From NCBI RefSeq assembly GCF_009602705.1, contig NZ_VSWH01000001.1:186001-250000 (forward strand): 64,000 bases of DNA, written 5' to 3'. The notes under the pieces are model-generated. The model was not told the origin of the DNA. It saw only the letters and a program-made list of their open reading frames with translations, and did no database searches. Shown piece by piece: positions 34,257 through 43,374 of this stretch (position 1 is the first letter of the stretch; the number at the start of each line of letters is the position of its first letter). The DNA is from Chryseobacterium vaccae (lineage in GTDB: Bacteria; Bacteroidota; Bacteroidia; Flavobacteriales; Weeksellaceae). The position numbers and the translations under genes are program-made.

Positions 34257-37200
34257 ATGAAAAACTGGTCTTTTAAAAAATGGAACACCATTTTAGGATG
34301 GGTGGTCTTTATCATTGCATTAATTACATATACCTCTACCATTGAGCATTCGCTCAGCTTTTGGGACTGCGGGGAATATATCTCTTCTGCGGTAAAACTT
34401 GAAGTAACGCATGCTCCCGGAGCGGCATTATTCCAGATTGTGGGGGCTGTGGCCAGCATTTTTGCGATGGGGAACGTAGAAAACTATGCTGTGGTCATCA
34501 ACACCATGTCCGCGGTATTCAGTGCATTTACCATTCTTTTCCTGTTCTGGACCATTACCCATTTTGTAAGAAGATTGCTGAACAAAGATTTTGATGAAAT
34601 AGCAAAACATCAGGAAATCTCCATTCTTTTTGCCGGAGCTATAGGAGCTTTGTGTTTTACTTTCTCGGATACATTCTGGTTTTCAGCAGTGGAGGGAGAG
34701 GTATATGCCATGGCGTCTATGTTTATTGCTTTATTGGTTTGGCTGATCACGAAATGGGAAAATGATTATCAGGCAGCCGACAATGAGCGGTGGATCATCC
34801 TTATTTTCTTTATTATTGGCCTTTCTGTAGGAGTTCATATGATGTGTATGCTGGCGATTCCTGCTGTTTGTCTGGTCTATTACGCCAGAAATTATACGTT
34901 TTCCTGGAAAAACTTCATCTGGGCGAATCTGATTACTCTGGGAATTCTGATTATTGTTTTCAAAATTATCTTCCCTTTGATCATGACGATGTTCGGAAAT
35001 CTGGAAATCTTCTTTGTGAATGGGATGGGACTTCCTTTCCATTCAGGGACCATTGCCGCATTTATTTTAATGACAGCAGCATGTTATTTCCTGATTAAAT
35101 ATGCAAGGAAAGCAAAAAGAAAAGTTTACCAGGCCATTGTACTGTCAGTGGTTTATATGATCATCGGTTTCTCATGCTGGATGGTGATCCCCATCAGAGC
35201 AAACGCCAATCCTCCAATGAACCTTAACGATCCTGATACGGCGATCGGAATGCGGGATTATTACAACAGAGAGCAGTACGGAGATTGGCCGACAATTTAT
35301 GGACAGAATTATACCGCTTTCCTTGATGCCAAAGGAATGGAGAAAAACGAAGACGGAAGCTATAAAATAGATAAAACCGGAGATATGTATGAAAAGGATG
35401 AAAAAACCGGAACCTACAGGAAAACGGGTGAGCGCTTCAATTACGTATTCAACAAATCTCATATCAGCTTTATGCCGAGGATGTTTAAAGAAGATAAAGA
35501 GATCATGGAAAACTATATCGCGTTATATGGGGCTCCGGATTTTACCTTCAACTATGACAATGAAGATGTTGCAGATAATCCTCAGGCCAAACAAATTTTT
35601 GATGAGCTGAGAGCCAAATATGAAGATAAAACCATCACGGCAGCAGATTATTTAAAAGTAAAACCCTATGATTTGATCAATGTACAGAGACCATCACTGG
35701 CTCAGAATCTTGATTATTTCATTTCCTTCCAGAACGGATATTACTTTGCCAGATACCTGATGTGGAATTTTGTAGGAAGACAAAATGATCTGCAGGGACA
35801 CAAGGAAATCACCAACGGAAACTGGATCTCAGGAATTCCGTTTATTGACAATGCTTTAGTTGGAAATCAGGATAAAATGCCTGCGAAATTTAAAAATGAA
35901 AGCACGGTAAAATTCTTTTTTCTTCCGTTAATTTTAGGATTGATTGGTTTCTTTTTCCAGCTGAACAGAGACTTTGGAAGATTTTATGCCCTTCTTTCCC
36001 TGTTTATTCTGACAAGTGTAGGAATTGTTTTCTATACAGGGGTAAAACCGTTTGAAGTAAGGGAAAGAGATTATGCGATGGTAGGTTCGTTCTATGCTTT
36101 TGCCATCTGGATCGGATTGGGGGCTGGAGCTATTTTATGGTTTCTTCAATCTAAAATAAAATCCAACGGAGCCAATATTGTTTTAGGAGCTGTTTTATTA
36201 GGAATACCTTTCATGATGGGATTCCAGAATTACACGTCACATGACCGTAGTAAAAAAACGGCAGCTTATGATTCTGCATATTCCTTTCTCAGATCTTTAC
36301 CAAAAAATGATATTATTTTTATTTACGGGGATAATGATACCTTTCCGGTATGGGCCATCCAGGAAACAGAAAGATTCAGGGATGATGTGAAAACCGTCAA
36401 CTTTACCCTGCTGGCCACCCCATGGAATATTGATCAGGTAAGGAGAAGAACCTACAATGCAGCAGGAATTCCAACCCAGCTGACACATGATGAATACAGA
36501 GACGGAGTAAATGACCAGATTTATCTGATGAAAAAAGAAGACTGGGAAGGATTTTTCTCCATGCTGAAAGAGCAAGGGGCTCCGGATACGGAATTCCAGG
36601 CCTTCAGAAAATACCTTACACAGGACTCCATTACCCTGAAGGAAGCGATTGAATTTATCAGACTAAAATCTCCTGAAAAAGATGAGCTTCTGAAAATGTA
36701 CTTCGGGGAAGAAAAATATGAAAAATATAATATCCTTCCGGTTAATAAGTTTATCCTTCCGGTAAACAAAGAAAATGCTGTAAAAGCAGGAATTATTACG
36801 CAGGCAGATCTTCCGGATACCGTGAATCAGATTATGATTTCCTACAAAGCCAATACACTTTATAAAAGCAATCTGATGATGCTTGATCTTTTGGCCACTT
36901 TTGATTGGAAACGTCCGATTAACTTCTCTTCAGGCGGAGTTTATGAAAGCGAAAATATTTTCTATCTCGATGAATACCTTCAGTTTGACGGGTTCAGCTA
37001 CAGACTGGTTCCTATCCATACAAAACAGACACCGGATGGAGATTTAGGCAGAGTAGATGCAAATTCTCTTTACAACGTGGTGAAAAACTTTAAGTGGGGC
37101 AATTTTAAAGATCTTAGTATTTATTATGATGAATCGGCTACTTCAAACATCATGAGCTACAGAACATCGGCTAGTAGAGCTGCTTCGGCATTGGCTTTAA

Positions 37201-37742
37201 GCGGACAAAAAACTAAGGCAATTGAAATTCTTGATCTTGCTGCAAGAGAAATCCCGGCAGAAAAATACAATGATCCGCGGTCATTAAGCGCGATGGTCAC
37301 TGGATATATCGTGGCCGGACAGGAACAGAAAGGTCTTCAGCTGGCGGAAATCCTTAAAAAAGGAATCTTTAAAGAATATGATTATTACCTAAGCTTAGAT
37401 CCTGCTGATCAAAGGTATGTGAAAAGGCAGATGAGAACGAAACCAATGGAATATTCTCTTGTGGTTTCTGCGGTTACAGATGCTTACAAAAAGATCGGTC
37501 AGAACGAAAAAGCCTATGCTTATCTGGTAAAATCAATTGAACCTATCGATAAAAAGTTCAATGTTTTCATCAAAGAACTTCAGCAGATGGGGAAAGAAAA
37601 AGCGATGAAAGAATCTGAAAATGTACAGAAAATAACTCCTTTCTACCAGTATTTATTTGATGTGATGGAACCTTTCGATTCTACGTATTCCAAAGAAAAA
37701 GAAGAACAGATCACCAAAGCACTTATCAAAGCAACTCAGTAA
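34257..37742 (+). CDS. DUF2723 / TMEM260-like protein O-mannosyltransferase (GT117)
   Basis: The 1161-residue inner-membrane protein has the DUF2723 opening: a membrane segment and SLSFWDCGEYISSAVKLEVT with the acidic DCGE site, then HAPGAALFQ. About ten transmembrane helices cover residues 1-300 and 540-650. A soluble C-terminal part contains FIYGDNDTFPVWAIQE and ends in TPR-like helices. Pfam links this family to TMEM260, an O-mannosyltransferase; in Bacteroidota it is suspected to take part in protein O-glycosylation outside the inner membrane. I place the start at ATG 34257, since the TTG upstream has no support. A terminator follows. Confidence 0.88.
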   Translation: MKNWSFKKWNTILGWVVFIIALITYTSTIEHSLSFWDCGEYISSAVKLEVTHAPGAALFQIVGAVASIFAMGNVENYAVVINTMSAVFSAFTILFLFWTITHFVRRLLNKDFDEIAKHQEISILFAGAIGALCFTFSDTFWFSAVEGEVYAMASMFIALLVWLITKWENDYQAADNERWIILIFFIIGLSVGVHMMCMLAIPAVCLVYYARNYTFSWKNFIWANLITLGILIIVFKIIFPLIMTMFGNLEIFFVNGMGLPFHSGTIAAFILMTAACYFLIKYARKAKRKVYQAIVLSVVYMIIGFSCWMVIPIRANANPPMNLNDPDTAIGMRDYYNREQYGDWPTIYGQNYTAFLDAKGMEKNEDGSYKIDKTGDMYEKDEKTGTYRKTGERFNYVFNKSHISFMPRMFKEDKEIMENYIALYGAPDFTFNYDNEDVADNPQAKQIFDELRAKYEDKTITAADYLKVKPYDLINVQRPSLAQNLDYFISFQNGYYFARYLMWNFVGRQNDLQGHKEITNGNWISGIPFIDNALVGNQDKMPAKFKNESTVKFFFLPLILGLIGFFFQLNRDFGRFYALLSLFILTSVGIVFYTGVKPFEVRERDYAMVGSFYAFAIWIGLGAGAILWFLQSKIKSNGANIVLGAVLLGIPFMMGFQNYTSHDRSKKTAAYDSAYSFLRSLPKNDIIFIYGDNDTFPVWAIQETERFRDDVKTVNFTLLATPWNIDQVRRRTYNAAGIPTQLTHDEYRDGVNDQIYLMKKEDWEGFFSMLKEQGAPDTEFQAFRKYLTQDSITLKEAIEFIRLKSPEKDELLKMYFGEEKYEKYNILPVNKFILPVNKENAVKAGIITQADLPDTVNQIMISYKANTLYKSNLMMLDLLATFDWKRPINFSSGGVYESENIFYLDEYLQFDGFSYRLVPIHTKQTPDGDLGRVDANSLYNVVKNFKWGNFKDLSIYYDESATSNIMSYRTSASRAASALALSGQKTKAIEILDLAAREIPAEKYNDPRSLSAMVTGYIVAGQEQKGLQLAEILKKGIFKEYDYYLSLDPADQRYVKRQMRTKPMEYSLVVSAVTDAYKKIGQNEKAYAYLVKSIEPIDKKFNVFIKELQQMGKEKAMKESENVQKITPFYQYLFDVMEPFDSTYSKEKEEQITKALIKATQ

Positions 37743-37783
37743 TTTTTCAATAAAAAGATCCTGTTTTTGCAGGAGAAGCAGAG

Positions 37784-37810
37784 CCTTCTGGTCAATGACC
37801 GGAAGGTTTT
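37784..37810 (+). terminator. Terminator after the DUF2723 gene
   Basis: CCTTCTGGTC and GACCGGAAGG (one wobble, 3-nt loop) are followed by TTTTG. Confidence 0.8.
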
Positions 37811-37944
37811 GTGATATCTGGTGGCCATTAATGTGATTTAAGACAGAAAATATGTCTTTAAATGAAGCCTTTTACAGCCATATTATTGAGTAAACCACCG
37901 GAAATCCGTATTATTGTAAGAGTTTAAGGTATACCCCTGAAATT

Positions 37945-38859
37945 ATGATTATAAGAAAAAAAGAACACTGGTTCAGAATGCTTTTTGTATGGCATGGTTC
38001 GGTACTTCCAGGGCTGCTGCCCAGGCTGGGGCTTCTTTTTATTTTATCTTTGGTAGTGGTGTATTTCCACGGAACTATTTTAGATTTCAAAATACCGCTT
38101 AATCCGGCACCGCTTACTCTGTTTGGGTTTGTGCTGGCTCTTTTTCTGGGATTCCGGAACAATGCAAGCTATGAAAGATTCTGGGAAGGAAGGAAACTTT
38201 GGGGAGCTTTGCTCAATATCGCGAGAGCGCTGACACGTCAGGCACTCACATTAGGAAAAAAGGCAGATCCTGCTGCTGTTGAAGACTTTCTGAATTTACT
38301 CAGCTCCTTTTTATATGCCCTGAAGCATCAGCTGAGAGGTTCTGATCCTCATGAAGACCTGCAAAAGAGGCTTCATCCTGAACAACTGAAAATCGTTGAA
38401 AACGCAAAGTATAAACCTATCGTACTGATGAGGTTATTGGCAGAATGGGTAGAAAGGGCCAGGGAAGAAGGACGAATAGATTCTATCCAGCAGGGACGGT
38501 TTGATGAAAATTTAGACCGGTTGGCGGATGTTGTAGGCGGATGTGAGAGGATTTTGTCTACCCCTATCCCGTACAGTTATCGCGTGTTGCTTCACCGTAC
38601 GGTTTATATTTATTGTTTTCTTTTGCCATTTGGTCTGGTAGACAGCTTAGGATGGTTTACTCCGCTTATCGTTGTATTTGTAGCCTATACTTTTGTTGCT
38701 TTTGAAGCCATTGCGGATGAGATTGAAGAACCTTTCGGAACCGAAGACAATGATCTTGCATTAAACAGTATGTGCGAAATGATCGAAAGTACCATACATG
38801 AACTGGCCGGAAAACATCTTGAAACCATATCCAGACCTGTAAATAATATTATCAACTAA
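37945..38859 (+). CDS. Bestrophin family (UPF0187) membrane protein
   Basis: The 304-residue protein has the bestrophin family features: an N-terminal WFRMLFVWHGSVLPGLLPRL, the stretch LGFRNNASYERFWEGRKLWG, a long helical middle and a late pair of membrane helices (YIYCFLLPFGLVDSLGWFTP) followed by FEAIADEIEEPFGTEDNDLAL. Bacterial bestrophins form pentameric ion channels. The length is typical. Single gene, 28 bp before the DUF488 gene. Confidence 0.9.
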   Translation: MIIRKKEHWFRMLFVWHGSVLPGLLPRLGLLFILSLVVVYFHGTILDFKIPLNPAPLTLFGFVLALFLGFRNNASYERFWEGRKLWGALLNIARALTRQALTLGKKADPAAVEDFLNLLSSFLYALKHQLRGSDPHEDLQKRLHPEQLKIVENAKYKPIVLMRLLAEWVERAREEGRIDSIQQGRFDENLDRLADVVGGCERILSTPIPYSYRVLLHRTVYIYCFLLPFGLVDSLGWFTPLIVVFVAYTFVAFEAIADEIEEPFGTEDNDLALNSMCEMIESTIHELAGKHLETISRPVNNIIN

Positions 38860-38887
38860 ATTGTGACGCTGTTGTCGCGTATTTCAG

Positions 38888-39433
38888 ATGCAGTCTCAAA
38901 ACCCTCATATCATTTATACCATAGGCCATTCTACCCGAAGCATGGAAGATTTCCTTGCCCTGCTGAAAGAATTCGGGATTGAGTTATTGGTGGATATAAG
39001 ACGATTTCCGGGTTCAAAAAAGTATCCATGGTTTGATAAAGAAAACCTTGAAAAAGAGCTTCAGGAAAATGGCATCATTTATATTCATATGGAAAGCCTT
39101 GGCGGGAGACGAAAAGTACAGCCTGATTCACCAAATGACCGCTGGCGGAATGATTCTTTCAGAGGCTATGCGGACTATATGGAAACCGATGAGTTTAAAA
39201 CTGCGGTCCGGAAATTAGAAGATACAGCATCAGAAAAAACTACAGCGTATATGTGTTCAGAAGCCGTTTGGTGGAGCTGCCATCGGTCTATGATTTCAGA
39301 TTACCTGAAAGCCGCAGGATGGAAAGTCCACCACATTATGAATCACGGGAAAACAGAAGAACATCCTTATACTTCGGCCGCCCGTATTGTGGATGGACAG
39401 GTCTGCTATTCGGATGAAAATTTATTCAGTTAA
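38888..39433 (+). CDS. DUF488 family protein
   Basis: The 181-residue protein has the DUF488 signature: YTIGHSTRSMEDFLALLKEF, LVDIRRFPGSKKYPWF, SLGGRR and the C-terminal CSEAVWWSCHRSMISDYL with two conserved cysteines. The biochemical function of the family is unknown. It is cytoplasmic and follows the bestrophin gene closely. Confidence 0.9.
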   Translation: MQSQNPHIIYTIGHSTRSMEDFLALLKEFGIELLVDIRRFPGSKKYPWFDKENLEKELQENGIIYIHMESLGGRRKVQPDSPNDRWRNDSFRGYADYMETDEFKTAVRKLEDTASEKTTAYMCSEAVWWSCHRSMISDYLKAAGWKVHHIMNHGKTEEHPYTSAARIVDGQVCYSDENLFS

Positions 39434-39452
39434 ACCATAAAAATACCAACCA

Positions 39453-39655
39453 GTGATAACGGAATTTAAAATTGGTGATCAAGTAAGCTGGAACTCAGAA
39501 GCCGGAATATTATTAAAGTACATACCAAAGACTTTGATTATAAAGGCTATACCCACCATGCCAGTCCGGAAGACCCTCAGTATGAGATAAAAAGTGATAA
39601 ATCCGCTTATATTGCGGCCCATAAAGGCTCTGTATTTAAGAAAATCGACGACTAA
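39453..39655 (+). pseudogene. Frameshifted HVA1/DUF2945 family gene
   Basis: A GTG-initiated frame reads ITEFKIGDQVSWNSEAG (39453-39508) and then loses the family. From about 39511 another frame continues IIKVHTKDFDYKGYTHHASP ... AYIAAHKGSVFKKIDD up to TAA at 39653. Joined, the two make one short HVA1/DUF2945 protein. The HVSGT-like residues expected between the parts are missing, so an out-of-frame deletion of about a dozen bases is the likely lesion. The downstream frame is otherwise clean, which suggests a recent loss. A sequencing error is the alternative. Confidence 0.75.
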
Positions 39656-39681
39656 ACCTGAAAATCCATCAACATTAAATA

Positions 39682-40461
39682 ATGAGAAAAAAAATACTTA
39701 CATTAATCCTATTCGCTATTTTTTTGCAGTCCTGCTTCAAAAAAAAGGAAGAGAAAACAATTACACAAACAACCTCTGAAATCAAAGTTTCTGATACGAT
39801 TCAAAAAAAAGAACCTTCAGTAAAAGATGTTCAATACAATATTGAGGTTGAAAAAATAGATTCAATACAGTTTTATTCAGCAGAAACAAAAGCGGGAAAC
39901 CGGCAGGAGAAAATAACGAAAATCGAGAATTTTGATGAAGCCAGAAAATTACTGAAAGGCGTTGTAGAATTTTCTGAAAAAGATGAATACGGCGAAAATC
40001 AGGCTGTAAAAAAGATCCGCTTCAGAAACGGAAAAATATTTCAGAACGAAAATGATTTTGACGGAGAATTTTTTGTGGCCTATTTTCCGGGGGAAGATAT
40101 ACTACTGTGCGAAGGCGGCCACACAACTGATGTGAGCTTTAATCTGAAAAACGGTCTGCAAACGGAAGACACCGGAAACCCTGATATGATCGTAAATTCA
40201 CCCGGCAAGGCATTCAGGCTGAATGGTCATTTCGGAGGGCAGGAATGCAGTTTCTATTTTATTCAGCGCAAAATCAACAATGAATATGTAAAGATTATAC
40301 AGCTGGATAAAGAATTTGAAAAACAGACCAAAACCTGGCTCTGCATTATCGGAAAATCTTTCTGGGCAGACGGGAAAACACTTTATCTAACAGAAGGGAG
40401 CAACTATACAGAAAGTGGCGTTAAAAAACGGTATTTTAAAATCATGATTATCGAGAAATAA
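39682..40461 (+). CDS. Lipoprotein of unknown function
   Basis: The signal peptide and lipobox (AIFLQSC, Cys18) are followed by a Lys/Glu/Thr-rich linker and a globular part (about 55-259) without recognised motifs. The globular part is rich in beta-type patterns (YFPGEDILLCEGGHTTDVSF). It is expected to be anchored in the envelope. It lies 26 bp after the broken DUF2945 gene and faces a converging GNAT gene. I do not recognise the family. Confidence 0.75.
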   Translation: MRKKILTLILFAIFLQSCFKKKEEKTITQTTSEIKVSDTIQKKEPSVKDVQYNIEVEKIDSIQFYSAETKAGNRQEKITKIENFDEARKLLKGVVEFSEKDEYGENQAVKKIRFRNGKIFQNENDFDGEFFVAYFPGEDILLCEGGHTTDVSFNLKNGLQTEDTGNPDMIVNSPGKAFRLNGHFGGQECSFYFIQRKINNEYVKIIQLDKEFEKQTKTWLCIIGKSFWADGKTLYLTEGSNYTESGVKKRYFKIMIIEK

Positions 40462-40623
40462 AAGACTCAAAACTTTACAGGATCAATAAGCTTAGTCCTA
40501 AAACGCCGGAAGCTGGAAGGGGGAGGATGGAAGTTACTTTTAGCTATAGGTATTGATGACTGTCATACAATTTTAATGTTATCAAAAGAGTAAAAACAGA
40601 TCAATAGTTATTCTTGATAACCT

Positions 40624-41103
40624 TCATAATCTCTTTTTCATGACAATAAGCGTTTCTTTTTTTCCAGGATGAGGAGAAACCTCCTTGAACCCCATTCTTT
40701 CGTATAGCTTATAAGCCTTGATATTTTTACAGGTTACTTCCAGAATAATTTCACGCGTACCAAATCTGTGAACAGCTTCCTCTATAACTGCACTGAGAAG
40801 TCCTGAACCTATATTTTTACCCTGAACTTCAGCCCTTACATACATCTGATAAATATGGCCTGTATTGTTTTTCTCCTCAATAAATACACAAATTCCGATA
40901 AGCTCATGATCCACAAATGCACCCATTACAAACCTTCCCGAAGTCTGGTTTTCTATATCAGTTTCCAGCCTGAGTTTTTCAGTTTTTAGCGCCTCCTGAT
41001 AATCTGCACCAAATGATTCTGGAAAATGCTTCAGGCTTTCAAGTCTGATGGTTCTGTAAAGAGCGCTTTCTGTAGGTAAAAGGTTTCGGAACTTTATGGT
41101 CAT
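40624..41103 (-). CDS. GNAT family N-acetyltransferase
   Basis: The 159-residue acetyl-CoA-dependent transferase has the central strand GHIYQMYVRAEVQGKNIGSG, with its pyrophosphate-binding loop (here VQGKNIGSG for Q/RxxGxG/A), and the later helix-strand KAYKLYERMGFKEV. The substrate is unknown. Single gene; a GC-rich palindrome lies 87 bp upstream of its start. Confidence 0.9.
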   Translation of the reverse strand: MTIKFRNLLPTESALYRTIRLESLKHFPESFGADYQEALKTEKLRLETDIENQTSGRFVMGAFVDHELIGICVFIEEKNNTGHIYQMYVRAEVQGKNIGSGLLSAVIEEAVHRFGTREIILEVTCKNIKAYKLYERMGFKEVSPHPGKKETLIVMKKRL

Positions 41104-41189
41104 GAGAGAAACATTGTAGATTGAGTAAATATAGGGAGTTTTAAATTGAGAATTGATCCGCAGTAAAATGCTGGAAACCTTTTATGTAA

Positions 41190-41220
41190 AGTTTCGGCGG
41201 GCCAAAGGCCCGCCGAAACT
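41190..41220. terminator. GC-rich perfect hairpin
   Basis: AGTTTCGGCGGGCC and GGCCCGCCGAAACT pair perfectly over 14 bp with an AAA loop. No long T tract follows on either strand (TTTACAT on the minus strand). Read on the minus strand it follows a copy of the VOC gene tail, in the place where the VOC gene has its own terminator. So it may be the terminator of a lost gene. Confidence 0.6.
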
Positions 41221-41250
41221 CATATTATCAGCATAAAATACTAATCAATC
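41219..41250. repeat. Direct repeat, copy 1
   Basis: A 32-bp sequence with about three differences from 42272-42303. It reads CTCATATTATC, three variable bases, then ATAAAATACTAATCAATC. The two copies flank the toxin remnant and the Tdi1-like gene. Confidence 0.75.
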
Positions 41251-41364
41251 CCATGTTGCCGCATGAATCCTTTCGTGTGGCATTTTTATTTCAAAAAGTT
41301 TTTATCTTTATCAAAAACATAATTGACGAGTCGTAATTATAAGTTTTTTAGAAGATAATTTTAA

Positions 41365-41577
41365 ACCACACAATACAATCGAACGGATCTTCAAAATAGT
41401 GATATAATTGGAGGATCTTGAGCAAATTGGTATATTGGCACACAACAATGGTCACAAAAAGAGAATCACGAAAAACAAACCACAATCTTAAGAGAACATG
41501 CAGAATTGCATTATAATAATACTCCAGAACCAAATAAGAATAAGTTAATGATGAATGTAACACTAAAAGTAGTTTAA
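41365..41577 (+). pseudogene. C-terminal remnant of a probable polymorphic toxin
   Basis: One frame reads TTQYNRTDLQNSDIIGGS, a TGA stop, then ANWYIGTQQWSQKENHEKQT ... LMMNVTLKVV up to TAA at 41575-41577. There is no start codon and stops lie upstream. It ends one base before the ATG of a Tdi1-like immunity gene, the spacing seen in toxin-immunity pairs. I therefore read it as the tail of a lost toxin with a further in-frame stop. The toxin family is not recognised. Coding origin is supported by the coherent frame but not proved. Confidence 0.55.
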
Positions 41578-41578
41578 A

Positions 41579-42163
41579 ATGATACATGAGGATTTTATAG
41601 ATAGATTGAATGAGCCTGAAAAGATTAGCACAATAGATATATCAACTTTAAAAATAGAATATGCGGCACAATTAGCCACTCTTATCGATAGTGATGTTCT
41701 TTTGGAATATCTTGAATATTATGGTGAATCAGTTTTCATGGAGGGATTATTTTCTTTTATAAATCCTCTTGATTATGAAACATTATTAAAAGAGTTTCCA
41801 AAATTAAAAAATCAATCTATTATGCCTTTTGCAAAAACGGCAATGGGTAATTTTTATTTAATTGGGGAACTTGATAATGAAAAGTGTATTGCTTTTTACA
41901 ATATACAAACAGAAGAATATATATATGTAGATAATAAATTAAATCGATTTCTAGAAGGATACGCAGGAAGTAGGCTTTATATGGAAGATGAGTGGTATGG
42001 ATACATAGAGCTACCTGCGCTTGATAAATACGGTCCGGTAGCAATTGATGAATGTTTAACGTTTATACCTGCCTTAGTTTTTGGTGGGGACGAAAATATA
42101 GAAAACATGCAAAAAGTAAAATTGAAAGAAAATTTACAAATATTAGCACAAGCTTTTAGTTGA
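41579..42163 (+). CDS. Tdi1/GAD-like (DUF1851) immunity protein
   Basis: The 194-residue protein matches the T6SS immunity Tdi1-type family. It opens with a GAD-like region (YGESVFMEGLFSFINPLDYE) and has the middle FAKTAMGNFYLIGE. It closes with the typical DUF1851 end (DKYGPVAIDECLTFIPALVFGG, then LKENLQILAQ). Tdi1 protects Agrobacterium against a DNase effector. Here the cognate toxin is only a remnant one base upstream, so the gene is probably an orphan immunity gene. There is no signal peptide, which fits a cytoplasmic toxin target. Confidence 0.8.
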   Translation: MIHEDFIDRLNEPEKISTIDISTLKIEYAAQLATLIDSDVLLEYLEYYGESVFMEGLFSFINPLDYETLLKEFPKLKNQSIMPFAKTAMGNFYLIGELDNEKCIAFYNIQTEEYIYVDNKLNRFLEGYAGSRLYMEDEWYGYIELPALDKYGPVAIDECLTFIPALVFGGDENIENMQKVKLKENLQILAQAFS

Positions 42164-42246
42164 TATATTATCTGTGCTATAACAATAGATTCACCACAAA
42201 TTAAGAGAGGGTTTTCTTAGCCATAGAAGATACCGGAAATAAAAAA

Positions 42247-42273
42247 AGAGGCTGACCTTTTTAGACAGCCTCT
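42247..42273 (-). terminator. Terminator of the VOC gene
   Basis: AGAGGCTG and CAGCCTCT enclose an 11-nt loop. On the minus strand a run of seven T follows. Confidence 0.88.
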
Positions 42274-42303
42274 CATATTATCTGTATAAAATACTAATCA
42301 ATC
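42272..42303. repeat. Direct repeat, copy 2
   Basis: This is the second copy of the 32-bp sequence at 41219. It includes the last codons and stop of the VOC gene (minus strand) and touches that gene's terminator. Confidence 0.75.
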
Positions 42304-42665
42304 GGTTCCCAAAGCTGGATTTTATTACCCTCAAGATCTAAAATATGAATGAATTTTCCATAATCATAAGTGGCGATTTCATCCAGGATCGTTACATTTT
42401 CTTTTTTTAGCTCTTCCACCAGGGTTTCAAGATTTTCAACCCTGTAATTAATCATAAAGTCTTTTTCAGAAGGTTCAAAATATTTTGTATTCTCTGCGAA
42501 AGGGGCCCATTGGGTCAGTCCTTTTTTACCATCGGTCTGAAGCCATTCAAAACTGGTTCCGTAAGGGCTGGTTTCAAGACCAAGATGAGCTTTGTACCAT
42601 TCGTTCATGGCGTTTGGATCTTTAGATTTGAAGAGGATGCCTCCAATTCCGGTTACTTTTTTCAT
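42294..42665 (-). CDS. VOC family (glyoxalase/bleomycin-resistance fold) protein
   Basis: The 123-residue protein has one VOC module pair: GIGGILFKSKDPNAMNEWYK at the start, FMINYRVENLETLVEELKKE in the middle and IHILDLEGNKIQLWEP at the end, with the usual Glu in the last strand. Members are metal-dependent lyases, dioxygenases or binding proteins; the substrate is not readable. Single gene with a strong terminator. Confidence 0.9.
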   Translation of the reverse strand: MKKVTGIGGILFKSKDPNAMNEWYKAHLGLETSPYGTSFEWLQTDGKKGLTQWAPFAENTKYFEPSEKDFMINYRVENLETLVEELKKENVTILDEIATYDYGKFIHILDLEGNKIQLWEPID

Positions 42666-42802
42666 GTATTATTTTTTTATCGTTAGGGGGTTGTGTTCAG
42701 CAGAAGCTGAGACGGCCTTCAAATATAAGTAAAAACCGGAAACGCTGTATTGTTTTTTGATTTCAAAGGATTTTTCATGATGCCTATTTCTGGAATTCCT
42801 TA

Positions 42803-43318
42803 TCAGTCTGCAGAGGTTGGTTTTACACTCATCTCCTGAACCTCTTCAGCAGAAAAACCATAGATCTGGGGTGTTTTCACATCCAGTAAATTAAGGTAAA
42901 TATACAATTCGCCTCTGTGATGGATTTAATGCTCCGTCATAGCCCGCAGCCACTTTCATACCGATATTTCACTTCCGGCAGGGGTGAGGCATCTCCGGTT
43001 GAGGTCTTCATCAGAAAGCCCACTAAGAATTTCAATCATCTGCCGATGCATTTCATTAAAATATTTTACCGTCTCATCATAGCCGTCCGCCAGATCTTTA
43101 CCGCAACCCTGATAGGAGCTTTTTCTTCCGGAAATAGTTTCTCCGTACATGTTCCGTTCAATAGCAGCAATATGTCTGATTTGATCTCCGATGGTAAATT
43201 TCCCGGGTTTATAGGAGAAATCAATATGTTCAGGAGGAACCACTTCGATGAGCTTTATCGTCCGGGCTCTTATTTTTTCATAATAGTCAATAAATGCTGC
43301 GGCAGATGTTATTTCCAT
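42803..43318 (-). pseudogene. DinB family gene broken by two in-frame stop codons
   Basis: The frame from ATG 43318 encodes a DinB-like four-helix protein (IGDQIRHIAAIERNMYGE ... LTPAGSEISV) and stops at TGA 42956-42958. The same frame continues KWLRAMTEH, a TAA at 42926-42928, then IHHRGELYIYLNLLDVKTPQ up to TGA 42803-42805, giving the full 171-residue family length. The stops replace the Trp of a VWKWL-like motif and the Glu of HEIHHRGE, each explainable by one substitution. The putative metal-binding His residues remain. This is a recently decayed gene. Confidence 0.85.
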
Positions 43319-43374
43319 GATCAGTTTTTTGAATGGTTAAATTATTGAAAAATAGAAAAATAGACAAAGGAATA

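Noticed and set aside
42926..42958. Stop-codon recoding (selenocysteine or Trp) in the DinB gene
   Set aside because: Two different stops, TGA and TAA, occur in one short stretch and the family uses Trp and Glu there; decay is simpler.
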